Below the pieces are notes generated by a model. That model searched no databases and was not told the DNA's origin. It saw only the letters and a program-made list of their open reading frames with translations. A stretch of DNA of 64,000 bases from Hymenopellis radicata. Its lineage: Eukaryota; Basidiomycota; Agaricomycetes; Agaricales; Physalacriaceae. Shown piece by piece: positions 11,501 to 21,299 of this stretch; within the stretch, counting starts at the first letter, position 1, and the number at the start of each line of letters is the position of its first letter. The stretch spans positions 154,918-218,917 of the forward strand of contig JADNRX010000048.1 in assembly GCA_015501595.1 (NCBI GenBank), given 5' to 3'. The translations under genes and the position numbers were made by a program.

Positions 11501-11956
11501 AGGTACGCCTCCGCTTCTTCCTCTAACTCGTCTAAATCCGAATCAGTCTAGGCCGAACTCCAAGTCAGAAATATCTGATTCATCTCCGTCGTGAATGAGA
11601 TCCGGAGGACTCTCGGGCAGAGGAAGATTATCGTGGAAGGGAGAACTTGGTGTGGATTGGGGGGACGTAGGTGGCTGTTCCGGTGAATTCGTCTGTGGGA
11701 CCCATTCGGTATCTTGGTACTGATCGTAGTCTCCAAACGCGTCACCGGATGGGTCCACCATGAGTTCTGGTTCGGAGACTGGGGACGAGGGAGTAGATGT
11801 CGACGACTGTCCTGGTAGATACGCCTGCGCTTCCTCGAATATCGCATGACATGCTGGATTATGAGTAGATCGAATGTGACGGTTGTAGCCAAGGATAGAA
11901 TCGAAAGGTTTATTGCAGCCTTCACATATCGTTTTCAGGGATGTCGAGGATGCCAT
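8502..11956 (-). CDS. Plavaka-family DDE transposase
   Basis: The minus-strand gene has several introns; main exons lie at about 11956-11543, 11530-11310, 11302-11060, 11006-10692, 10681-9999 and 9998-8502. The start is the ATG at 11956, because the frame extension to 11962 begins with TTG. Residues 10-35 form a C2H2 finger (CEGCNKPF...H...C), as is usual at the N-terminus of this family, followed by an acidic S/P-rich linker. Plavaka core motifs follow: SSDKTQITVF (catalytic Asp region), YPVYMTIGNI, PKEIRRKP, a CSTTGRCPKC zinc pair, and ITPDMLHQLYQGVFKH with a second Asp. The C-terminal exon of 498 codons is uninterrupted. It should catalyse cut-and-paste transposition of the surrounding TIR element. 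No disabling stop was found, although joins between exons 2 and 4 were not fully resolved. Confidence 0.85.
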
Positions 11957-13773
11957 TGACAATAGCAGGTAGTAGCTGGGGTGTGAGATAATAATATTAA
12001 CAGTACCACTGCACTACATAAGACTCCCAAAGGAGTGTCACGGGCGACACGAATTAGGAAACGTCACTTGTGACAGCATTTTCGGAACTTGACACCTACC
12101 ACCAACCTTCACGTTCTTTTCCTTCGTTTCATTCATTCTTTTCTGTTCTGGTACAATGCCCCGAAGTTTGCTGCCCTGCTCAACTCGAAGCCCAAGGAAC
12201 CGGCAGCACAAGACACCGGTGGCCATCGTAAGGTGTTCCTTTCTCCGTATCAGATTTCTGTTTGACACGCTGTCAGCTTCTCGTAAAGCCAAAGACAAAG
12301 CACTCAACAACAAAGTCTGGGTTGGTGCTGCTCCTACAGGCGGCAGCAAGGCGTCTGCCCATAACCGTGACGACGAGTCGGAGCCGGAGGAAGAAGAGGA
12401 TTTTTCTCCACCTCCCAAGAAGAAACGTACCACTGGGCCCAAAGGTACGAAACGCTATAACTGCCGTGCTTGTGTTCAGTATTAACCCATTTAACAGGAT
12501 CCTCCCATGTGCCCATTGTCGTTCAGACACTCAAAGAATCTACCGGGTCTAAGCAGCCGAAATCCCGTTCGCGCAAGCAGTCGGCATCTGGCGAAGACAG
12601 CGCGGACGAGTCCCAAAGCTCGCCTGACTCGCCGAGGACATCATCAACAGCTAGTTCCACGTCTGACGTTGATGAAGAAGTCGAGAGTCGCCCGGTCTGT
12701 ATCATTTGTTTGCCGTGGCAATTCTTTTTTTGAATGCTATTTTCCCTCTAGAAGCAGCCTATTCGTGGTCGTCCTGTAGAGGCGATGGTCCCACTCCGCA
12801 ATAAACGCAAGGCCGACAAGTCACCATCTGCCACACGGGACAATGTACCTCCATCTACCGATATGGACTTTTCCGATGGTAACCCGATGGACGTTGACGA
12901 CGACGATGACGAGGAAGAACAGGTACAGACTTGGTATGTTCTGTTGACTGTTACTTATATTCTTAGCAGCCTAGTAGGCCGCTGAGGCAGCGGCATGCTC
13001 AGAAGGAGCCCACCAAGGATATCAAGGCGCCGGATGCTCAAATTCCCAAGCGCCCGCGAACCGACGCTCCCGAGCATGCTTTGAAGAAGGATAAGAAGAT
13101 GGACGGGCCAAAGAAGGTATACCGTCCTCGCCCACATGTGGTAGTACGCTGCTGACACAAGTCAGGACTCTGCTCGCGATCGCAAGTATCGTGCTGAGGT
13201 ATGACCTCTTTTCGCACCTGTTCACTATTGATATAATTGTTTTAGCAACCGGACGCGTCTTCCAAGCCACCCACGGCCGTCAAGGATATGAAGCCACCCA
13301 AGAAGAAGCCTTTGAAATCCACGACCAACGAGCCAGAAGATACCAAGCCTGGTATCGGTCCCAAGTCGGAGTCGAAAGAAAAGGTATGTATGCAAGCTGC
13401 CACATTCAGGTTTCTGAATGACTTTGCAGCCCTCTGCTCTCGAATGGCCAGCATCGACCGATCTCGTTATTACCAAGGGCTGCCGGATCCTCTCCAAGTA
13501 GGGTTTGAAAGTTAGGTTAGTTAACCAGTTAGTAACCGCTCATTAACCCTAACCTAACCACCTCTAACTGATATAACGGTTAAGGATCTTAACCGGTTTC
13601 AGCAGTTAGAGGTGGTTACAGTTATAGGTTAAAAAATATTTCAGATATCCTATAACCGCTAGTTAGGGTTATTGACCGGTTACAACCGCACTAACCGCTA
13701 TATTGGTTAAACCGGTTATAACCGGTTAATAACCGGTTTAACCGACCAAATCCAGAAAATCGAAAAGAAGGTT

Positions 13774-13847
13774 GCCATGAGTGGGAATTGAACCCACATA
13801 CTGCTGCTGAAACACAGCAGGAGCTCATCCATCTGAGCCACAGCCGC
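13774..13847 (-). repeat. tRNA-like sequence near the left end of the hAT-like element
   Basis: On the minus strand, an A-box (TGGCTCAGATGG) and a B-box-like GGGTTCAATTCCC lie about 50 nt apart. A good T-arm (GTGGG/CCCAC) and a 5-bp anticodon-type stem are present. The acceptor strands pair poorly (gcggctg with tcatggc), so this is not a convincing functional tRNA. A GUU-like loop can be drawn, but the amino acid is not assigned. Confidence 0.5.
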
Positions 13848-14308
13848 CGCAAGCTCTATCAATTTTTAGGTCTCATAGGCCCTCTTTGCTCACACCCGAA
13901 CAAGTATGGTAACTGCGTGCATGTACCTCATAATGGTCATGCACGCCACTTACCAAGTCAAATGATTAACTGACACACTACTCCTAATAAAAAATTATTG
14001 ACAGACTTATTCTTATTAACAATCAAAGACATCATAGCTCCTCTCCAGTCATACTCTGATAGGTATAGCAAGTGCGTGAAGTACATGCATACTATTTAAT
14101 GATTAACAGACGGATGCCCCACAAATCCATTTATGCTCGATGAGCATCTCCGGGCAATGGCACAGGGATACTCAACCGTGCATGAGCACTGACTGAGGGT
14201 GGAGTGGTGGGTGGTGGGAGCAGTGGAGGTGGTGGTGAAGGTGCTGGGAGTGGTGGTGGGATGCTAATGGTGGTGGGATGAGATATAAACTACTACGATC
14301 TATAGGCC

Positions 14309-15412
14309 GCCTGACAATCGTCAGCACGGGAGAGGCGACAATTGTCAGGCTCTGAGTAGTCCCAGTGGTTGTTGATTCATCCTGTGAGGGTTAAGGCCAA
14401 GGCGTACTGCAGTAACAAAGAAAAAATATGCATCTTCATGACGCCGCCTGCCTGCAGACAGTGCGGTATCTAGTTCTATAGCCAATACCAGAGTCCTTTG
14501 CCTAGTAAGGCTTCTCCATTATCATGGTTAAAGATTTGCAGCCTCGTTCGAGGGCTTACACGTCCTGCGGGGCCGCCGGGGCTCTTCAAGCCCGCAGACA
14601 GAGTCAGATTAAAGGAGATGACATAAAGTCAGTCTCCAAGACAGTAGGCGACAACACAAAGTTGATCACCGAGGAACTAGCTTGATAGTGGTGGTAGTTG
14701 AAGGGAGAGAATGAGCCTTTGATCACCATATGGATCCAATCTGTACACTAGTGATCAGATTGTCGAGTACCGGGGATTTGTCTGAAACTTTTTTTGGGAC
14801 CTCTCCTTTTGATATTAAGCCCAATGCACACTATTTGAAAGTGAGAAAAAATATATTTCTATCTATAATGAATACTTGTTTGATTGAAAAGACAGTCGAA
14901 CAACTGGTAGAGATATTATTGCTAGTGATTAAATGATCACATAAGTAATCAATGATTAACGGACTGATCATTCGAGTGGTGATCATGATGCATTTTAGTA
15001 AGTGATCTTTGTCTTCAACCACCACCACCTCAAGACGCCCGCACCCCGATGACTCGACCTTGGGACGCGGGTCTTCCGGGCGTCTTTCTTCTTTCATCTA
15101 CCTCTTTTTTGCCCATTTTTCCTGGATATGCGGGCTTGAAGAGCCCCGGCGGCCCCGCAGGATGCATAAGCCCTTGAACAAGGCTGCAAATCTTCAACCA
15201 CAATGACGGAGAAGCCTTGCTAGGTAGAGGACTTCAGTATTGGTTATGGAACTAGACACTGCACTGTCTGCAGGCAGGCGGCGTCATAAAGATGCGTATT
15301 TTTTTTCTTTGTTACTGCAGTGAGCCATTGACCACCACAGGATGAATCAACGACCACTGGGACCACTCAGAGCCTGACAATTGTCGCCTCTGCCATGCTG
15401 ATAATTGTCAGG
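14309..15412. repeat. foldback element with about 290-bp inverted arms
   Basis: The left arm at about 14309-14596 and the right arm at about 15129-15412 are reverse complements with scattered mismatches. Shared blocks include GCCTGACAAT, GCGACAATTGTCAGGCTC, TGATTCATCCTGTG, GCCTGCCTGCAGACAGTGC and GGGGCCGCCGGGGCTCTTCA. The spacer of about 530 bp has no gene. It is nested inside the hAT-like element. A clean target duplication was not identified, so outer ends are approximate. A GGTGGTGGG-type G-rich stretch lies just to the left (14190-14275). Confidence 0.75.
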
Positions 15413-15999
15413 CAGGCGAGGCGGTCTATTAGTTGAGGTTTCGTGCTAGGCACCACTGCTGTCTTTGTGACAGCGGCAGAGGACTACAATGACTCCGGGA
15501 CACAACAACGACCAACTCCAGGAGAGGATGATGAAGGAAGAGAGGTGATAATTTGGAAGTTGGGCTGGGTGGCGTTGCAGATGCGTACAGCCAAGAACAG
15601 TACGTGCTTTTATTTATCTTCTGCATGTTCATGGCCTCGATGGTGTAGAATGACGCCGTAGAGGTTTTTTGACCTTCATTACAGTAATATGGCATCTTCC
15701 GCGACGCTTAAGCCCCACCAATGTGGGCTGCATACATTCTGATTCTCTCTCACCCTCTACATATGACACACCATGCATGCACCATCTTGCTTACATTCCT
15801 GGACTGTCGAGGTGCTTTTCGTATAGGATATAACCACTGCACATTTGTGCAGTGTGTTGTCTTACCGAAAAAATCTCTCGACTGTCCGTTAAACATTGTT
15901 GTTAGACTGTCCGTTAAACATTATTGTTGGATACACTTATACTAGTATTAATGGGAATGAGATTCACCATAAAACCCATTTCAAGTATGATATTCTGCG

Positions 16000-16078
16000 G
16001 CGGCGGTGGCTCAGTTGGTAATGGGTCATACTTCTAACTAATATGTGCGGTATGCAGGCGTTCAAACCCTCCTGCTGC
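16000..16078 (+). repeat. tRNA-like sequence near the right end of the hAT-like element
   Basis: On the plus strand, an A-box TGGCTCAGTTGG and a B-box-like GCGTTCAAACCC are present. The acceptor strands GCGGCGG and CTGCTGC pair over all seven positions if two G-U pairs are allowed, but the T-stem pairs at only three of five. It faces outward, mirroring the minus-strand copy at the other end of the element. It is a decayed tRNA or tRNA-derived repeat. Confidence 0.5.
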
Positions 16079-17895
16079 CCTTTTTGAGTGAAGTATGATC
16101 GGTTAAACCGGTTATTAACTGGTTATAACCGGTTAAACCGGAAAAGCGGTTATAACTGGTTATAACCGCTAACCTAACCGGAAAAATAACCGGTTAGCGG
16201 TTAATGACAGTTATCAGTGGTTACAGTTATGGTTAACAGACATTAGCGTACTTGGTTATGGTTACTGTTACGGTTAGACCTGACTGAGGGGGTCTAACCG
16301 TAACCTAACCTAACCTTAAAACCCTATCTCCAAGCGCCGCCAGACTACGGAGATCCAGGCCATCTTGGATGAGGCCATCGAGAACACCTTGGCCCTCTTC
16401 TTCTTCAAAGATATCTACCCCGACAGTGCTGTACAGACAAAGTTTTGTCGCGATGCTGTGGCGCTCGCTACCAGGAACAACGACCTCGCCGAGCTGATTG
16501 ATCGTATGGCCAAGGATCGCGGGGCTATGGCAAATATTTCGATGAATATGTATGTTTCTGGCTTTACTTTCGGCACGCAGCTGATCCTCCAACAGGTTAT
16601 GAACCGGGTTGTCAATGTTCGGAAGGAGACCCGCGAACAGGCCGGCAAGGTCGTCGCACCTGCATATGGACTGCTCACTCTGCATAGATCCACACTCAAG
16701 GAGCTCACCACGGAGCTTCGAAAGCGTGATCGATCTGTTTATCCTTTGACGGTGGTACGAATCGGCTTGCTTTCCTGTTTGGAGTATTAACCTGTCCATC
16801 CAGCCTGACGATTACAAGACCATCGACTGATCTCGTCCGTTCCAGCATGCTGCGGTTATTCAAACACTACGTCTGGCATTTTTCACAGGGTCGAAGTCGC
16901 ATCATATCGTCTACAAAGACTGCTTCAGTTCATCTATCCCAGAGAAGCCCGATGAGCTTGAGGTTCCCGAGCCTATGCTTATTCTCAGCGTTTGCGCAGT
17001 TGGTTCCATTCAAGATCTTCCTAGTATTTGTGCTGATCTGCTTTTTAGGTTCATGCGACACTTGGGGACTACATAACTGGCGAGTACATTCACCCGGAAG
17101 GATCTATCGGAGCTTTCACGGCTGATGCAGCACGCGCGCCATACCTCGCATGCAAGGTGTTACTCGACAAGATCCGCGTTCAGCCTGCAAAGTACCATGC
17201 TCTCATGCACGGTCTTTACCTTCGTGTCGTGTAAGTTTTTCAGCTTTGTATCTTCATTCCTTTGCTTATGGGGCTCCTCAGTCCCGCATCTACAGCGACT
17301 CATGGCAACACCAGCGATTCTGACGAGTCGGATGTCGATCTGGACAACATGGCTGATGATGCTGAAGGATATACCACCAACGACGCCGGGGCTGGGGTGG
17401 TTTTGCATTCGATGATGTTGAGGATGTTGATGTGGGCAAGAAGCAGGATGACAAGCAAGATACGGCACAATCCGGGATGGATGAGAAGTAAGTCGAGTGC
17501 TCCGATTGGACAAATAATATATACAGATCATCTATTTCACTCTTGTTCGTACTCTATCTCCTACTATTATCTACACCTACTATAGCTCGCTTTGATACCT
17601 GCTCTGATACCTGCTGCTCTGAATGCTATTACCATTTGTTTTGTTCGTATATTGTGTGATAAAACTGTCTAATTTAGTCTAACGTAGCAGGATAAAACCG
17701 TCTAATTTAGTCTAAAGTAGCAGGTAACTGATGTCTAACATGTATATAACATGTGTCTAAAGTGTGTCTAAAGGTGTCTAAAATGGCAAGGGGGAAGGGC
17801 ATAAGTGTATATATTATGCATAAGTGCTGCAACCTGCTATTTTAGCGAGATTTAGACCCTTTTAGAGATTATTTATGACTACTTAGGAGTAACAT

Positions 17896-17916
17896 GGCAA
17901 TGTAGGTTTTTCCTGA
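17896..17916 (-). repeat. right TIR of the Plavaka-type element
   Basis: Exact reverse complement of 8374-8394. It is followed by TGACGTCA and then the remaining exons of the lectin-like gene. Confidence 0.9.
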
Positions 17917-17918
17917 TG

Positions 17919-18168
17919 ACGTCAGACGTTTACACGTTCGTTCGCGTCTTTTTATGCGGTCTTCGAAGTTCGAGGCTTACGAGTTCTCGATATCGTAGCA
18001 TCAGTACGACCGGCAGCAGATACTACTGGAGTTTGTCCAGCGGAGAATCGGGGACCATTGTACGTTTCTGTTGCACTTCTACGATCATACGCCGAACAAA
18101 GAGCTTTACAGGTCACCCTTAGCGCCAAGACTGATAAGCGGTCCCAGTGGACGTTCACGAAGAAGTAG
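17919..18168 (+). pseudogene. beta-trefoil lectin-like protein, 3' part
   Basis: The exon from 17919 to 18059 and a last exon 18112-18168 are separated by a 52-bp GT-AG intron (18060-18111). The first carries YYWSLSSGESGTI, equivalent to the third trefoil repeat of fungal ricin-B-like proteins. The last ends in a QWTFTKK motif and a TAG stop. The frame is the one left open at 8369 if the ACGTCA copy of the putative target duplication is used. This is the severed 3' half of the gene at 8035. Confidence 0.7.
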
Positions 18169-18437
18169 AGTGCTGCTTTCTTCACATAAGTTGCGGAATG
18201 AGGGTAAGACTTCTCCATTTGGCTGCTGTACTTTCGTCCGATGTCAATGTGATGCGTATCATGCCACTTAATCCCGAAGGATCTTAACCTGCAGTCGCAT
18301 TCTTAATTGCGAAAATCACGTTTCAACTTTCGATGCATTATCAGTACGCGTCATCTTATGGGCAAACTCTTCTGCGACCTACAGCCTTGCTACTCCGATG
18401 GGTGTTTTCTAATTGAAATTCAACGCTACTTATCACT

Positions 18438-19365
18438 CAGACTCCTTCCCATTCGTCTTTACGCCCAGCAAAAGAATCCTAAATCCCTGTGCGAATAGAT
18501 AGTTGAATAAATGATTGCTTTGGATACGGTCCGAATCCCGTTGATTGATTGATGGCATTATGTAACTCTTAAACCTTATTCTTTTGCTAAGGCGTAAAGA
18601 CGACTGGCATAACTTGCCAAACTTGTTTGTTTGGCTGCAGCCTCTGGCACGGCCTCACCGCCTCGTCGCGCCTCACGTTCGTGCTATCTGATAGATAAAG
18701 TTGTTGCCTTGTGTGCAAGGGCATACAGGATGCAAAATGAAATATATTTCTTATTATTCTGACCACCATGTCGAGTGCTCTAATTTGTGCTGGATTCTGC
18801 TTGTCCTGCGATTTGTGGTGTACTACAAAATCATCGGCGGGCAAGTGACAGATACCCCGAGCGAAGAAAAGCTTAAGAGCCCAGGTCTCCTGCGCCGCCA
18901 TCATCATCCCACCTATACTGTCCGTCATCGTTGTCCCGTGCTTGCTGTCCGCCGTCGCAGAAGAGCCCGTTATTGGTTAGCGTTGTTGGCAAGTCTGGCG
19001 GCTAAGCACCGGAAGCTCAATTTTGCTCCCAGTAGAAGAGCAGCCTCTCGCCCCATCAAACAAAATGCCTTGAATCCTCTTCATAAGTAGTAGGCGAGGT
19101 GACCAGTGACCGGTTGACTGCTCGCAAACCGCTCGAATTCTGGACCGAGACACTGCAGAGGCTGTAGCCAAACAAACAACCCCCTGCAAGTTATGCCAGT
19201 CGTCTTTACGCCTTAGCAAAAGAATAAGGTTTGAGAGTTACATAATGCCATCAATCAATCAACGGGATTCGGACCGTATTCAAAGCAATCATTTATTCGA
19301 CTATCTATTCGCACAGGGATTTAGGATTCTTTTGCTAGGCGTAAAGACGAATGGGAAGGAGTCTG
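18438..19365. mobile_element. MULE-like long-TIR element, 928 bp
   Basis: Inverted arms of about 190 bp (18438 to about 18630, and about 19175 to 19365) share the outer end CAGACTCCTTCCCATTCGTC. A perfect 9-bp direct repeat CTTATCACT flanks it (18429-18437 and 19366-19374). Long TIRs with a 9-bp duplication point to the Mutator superfamily. The internal 540 bp encodes nothing recognisable, so it is non-autonomous. Confidence 0.85.
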
Positions 19366-19750
19366 CTTATCACTGATCTTTCTGGTCCGCTGTAGGGCTA
19401 CTTGAAACTTGAAACGGGGTTGGGCACAGCAGCAGCTGCGTATGACCATCCCTCCGACGGAGTGCTCCCTCGTAACCTGGTCATACACACTCTGAAACTC
19501 ACCAATCTCTGCTAAACGCAAGGCTAAACAGAAGATGCTCCAAACACGCCCGGAACCAAAAATAACACAGCGATAGCCTATAAGAACGTGTTGAATCTTC
19601 CCTTCTGACCTCAGCATTCCCAGTTTTCTTCTCTCACATTCCAATCCTTTGCTCAAACCCAGTTTTATTCTCCCCATCCCATTTTTTCGAGGTACTCTTG
19701 TATCTATTCCACGGCCGTTATGCAGTCCACTGACCTACGCATTCACCAAG
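19366..19750. other. upstream region of the secreted-protein gene
   Basis: No gene was found. Pyrimidine-rich patches at 19610-19690 immediately precede the ATG at 19751, as is common in basidiomycete promoters and 5' UTRs. Confidence 0.35.
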
Positions 19751-19991
19751 ATGCATTTCCAAACCATTTTCACAACCCTCGTACTCGCAGTCGTCAGCGT
19801 AAGCGTCAACGCCACCCCCAAGATGCCTCTCAGCACCAAGCGCGAGATGAAGGCCGCCCTCGAGAAGAAGGAGAACTGCTACTGCTATGACTACGGCGAC
19901 AACAGCGTCGCCTGCGGTCGCTCGGTGTTTGCTGAGAACCGCGAGTTCTATTGCCCGGGATACGACCAGCTCATTTGCTGCGACGACTGCA
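19751..19991 (+). CDS. small secreted cysteine-rich protein, first exon
   Basis: The ATG at 19751 opens a typical signal peptide: a hydrophobic core of about 12 residues followed by VNA as a likely cleavage site. A charged spacer leads to a dense cysteine block (CYCYD, ACGRS, YCPGYD, ICCDDC: seven cysteines within about 40 residues). A GTACGT donor follows at 19992. The next exon is uncertain, and the region up to 20439 contains coding-like text in changing frames ending near a CGG stop at 20437-20439. Small secreted cysteine-rich proteins of fungi often act in host interaction or wall chemistry. No family was recognised, and the 3' part may be decayed. Confidence 0.6.
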
Positions 19992-20439
19992 GTACGTATC
20001 CTGTTACCCTTTCATCTGGCTATCACTTATCCAGGCTGTCCAGGCTCCCACGGATGTTAAATAAACAAGGCTTTGTTCTCAGAAGGCGTGCGGTTTTTGA
20101 CGAGTTCCTACTTTACTTTTACGAATTGATGCTTTTCATCTGCTTGTCCTCCGCATTGTGTTCCTCAGCGCCGCACCGACGCGCCGGCACTGTAATTCGC
20201 GTCTTCATCAAGTTCATATATCGCTCACGATTATCAGTACCTCCAAGATAACCTAACAAGTTGGTGAGATCGCTATGCGCAGAGGGGATATGATCAGTTC
20301 TGCCAAGGAGGACCACCCCTGAACTATCTGCAGAACGCGCTCGGTAAGCTCAACGCCTGGGCGCCACCACACCTTCTGGTCCGACCCAGACTCCGGCTTT
20401 AACCTCGACGTGCACATCCGAAGCGTCTGCGGCGGCTAG
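19992..20439 (+). other. possible 3' exons of the secreted protein, disrupted
   Basis: Short in-frame stretches occur (for example YDQFCQGG near 20290 and FWSDPDSGFNLDVHIR near 20390, ending at a TAG at 20437), but they lie in different frames with no clear splice sites linking them. They could be the tail of the gene at 19751 after small indels. Confidence 0.35.
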
Positions 20440-20461
20440 TCTAGGCTTTATTAGTAGAGAA

Positions 20462-20739
20462 CGTAGTAGCACTGCCTCGGAGCTTGAAAATACATGATGG
20501 CCGTTACGGGCCGAGCTGGCACCCCGGTGACAGACTTCCCCGCCGCACCGTGTTCAATCCAGTGACCAAGCCGACGAAGAGGATGAGCCAGAGGATGACT
20601 GAGATGTTCAACGCGTCCGGTGCATTCATTGTCCTGGTTAGAGGAAAAGTACGACTGCCAATCACAACCGAATACGGACTTATGCCCGACGGCAGCGGTG
20701 GCAATCACATTATTCAAACTCCGAGGCAGTGCTACTACG
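20462..20739. repeat. 278-bp inverted-repeat unit
   Basis: CGTAGTAGCACTGCCTCGGA... (20462-20482) is the perfect 21-bp reverse complement of 20719-20739. No convincing target duplication was found, and the interior has no gene. Probably a small non-autonomous transposon. Confidence 0.65.
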
Positions 20740-20749
20740 GTCCCTACTA

Positions 20750-20898
20750 CTGTAGTATTTCGACCGTAAGTTCACAAAATTTTGAATTTTTTGACCTTCC
20801 CACGCCCGATAAGTGATCGGAAGCGTTTTCCGGTGTCCGATAAGGAAATTTGGAGGCCTTGTGACCTGTGACGTGAACTTACGGTCGAAATAGGACAG
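20750..20898. mobile_element. 149-bp MITE with TA target duplication
   Basis: TIRs of 26 bp (CTGTnnTATTTCGACCGTAA...; two mismatches) at 20750-20775 and 20873-20898 are flanked by TA (20748-20749 and 20899-20900). TA duplication plus short TIRs suggests a Tc1/mariner-type MITE. It begins 10 bp after the end of the 20462-20739 repeat. Confidence 0.75.
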
Positions 20899-21169
20899 TA
20901 ATACGTTCCAGACTCTACACAGAGACAAAACGCGCATTCTCTTTTTCTCTCGTAGAGGCTGGTTTACGAGACCATCACAGAAATCCTGCGCCGCATGTAC
21001 GCGGATTGTATGGTCCCGCATCGGTTGGAAGTACTTACAAAGTCCAACCTAGGCTCTAGTCGACTTGTAAGTACGTGAATACCAAGGAGGCGAAGTGGGA
21101 ATGACATGATACGCACCGGTTGTATGACCCTTATAAGCTGTTTGCATCACTGTAGGTATGAGCCTTGTA

Positions 21170-21290
21170 TAAGGCCTTGTATATAGCTTTGTACATTGTA
21201 TGTATATAGCTTTGTACATTGTATGTATCTAGCTTTGTATGCTCTATGTATCTACCTTTGTATATTCTATGTATCTAGCTTCGTACAGCA
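21170..21290 (+). repeat. minisatellite, about 25-bp unit, about five copies
   Basis: Units of the form GTATATAGCTTTGTACATTGTAT repeat with substitutions from about 21170 to 21290. They are AT-rich and without coding potential. Confidence 0.8.
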
Positions 21291-21299
21291 TTTGTTGCC

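Larger units (their letters stand above)
13499..16326. mobile_element. hAT-like non-autonomous element, 2.8 kb
   Basis: The ends are TAGGGTTTgAA.GTTAGG at 13499 and its inverted counterpart ending at 16326. They are flanked by a perfect 8-bp duplication TCTCCAAG (13491-13498 and 16327-16334), which is diagnostic of hAT-type insertion. The outer 230-250 bp at each end consist of irregular GGTTATAACCGGTTA-type palindromic words. Just inside them, tRNA-like sequences face outward at both ends. A foldback element lies in the middle. No transposase ORF is present. It interrupts the DUF6532 gene within a coding exon, so it is younger than the Plavaka element that carries that gene. Confidence 0.85.
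12156..17491 (+). pseudogene. DUF6532-domain protein, split by a hAT-like element
   Basis: The ATG at 12156 begins a basic, acidic-patch-rich N-terminal region spread over short exons, with clear introns such as the ones ending at 12271 and 12498. The frame then runs to 13490 and resumes after 16334. The continuing domain reads through an I-L-DEAIENTLAL..F..D.YPD segment, later HIVYKDCF, TLGDYITGEY and KYHALMHGLYL. These match the all-helical fungal DUF6532 domain, which is greatly expanded in mushrooms and of unknown function. Excising the 13499-16326 insert and one 8-bp copy gives continuous coding (ITKGCRILSK then RRQTTEIQ). The acidic tail near 17400 changes frame by one base in a G-run. 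It lies inside the Plavaka TIRs, divergent from the transposase (about 200 bp between starts), so it travels as cargo. Confidence 0.75.
8374..17916. mobile_element. 9.5 kb Plavaka-type DNA transposon with DUF6532 cargo
   Basis: Perfect inverted repeats bound it: TCAGGAAAAACCTACATTGC... at 8374-8394 and its reverse complement at 17896-17916. The match extends 4 bp outward on each side to 25 bp in total. Flanking ACG(G)TCA at 8367-8373 and ACGTCA at 17919-17924 is a candidate imperfect target duplication. The two halves of one lectin-like gene lie on either side, which shows the whole interval entered as one unit. Subterminal TTAGAC/GTCTAA motifs recur at 8430-8520 and 17660-17880. The interval contains a Plavaka transposase (minus, 8502-11956), a divergent DUF6532 gene (plus, 12156-17491) and a later hAT-like insertion. 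About 6.7 kb remains if the nested element is removed. Confidence 0.85.

Noticed and set aside
13499..13745. Telomere-like AACCCTAACC words
   Set aside because: They are irregular mixtures of AACCGGTTA and TAACC, appear inverted at the other end of the same element, and are explained as hAT-like terminal sequence.
13774..13847. Functional tRNA with a GUU anticodon
   Set aside because: Acceptor strands pair at about two of seven positions and the base after the anticodon is atypical. Kept only as a tRNA-like repeat.
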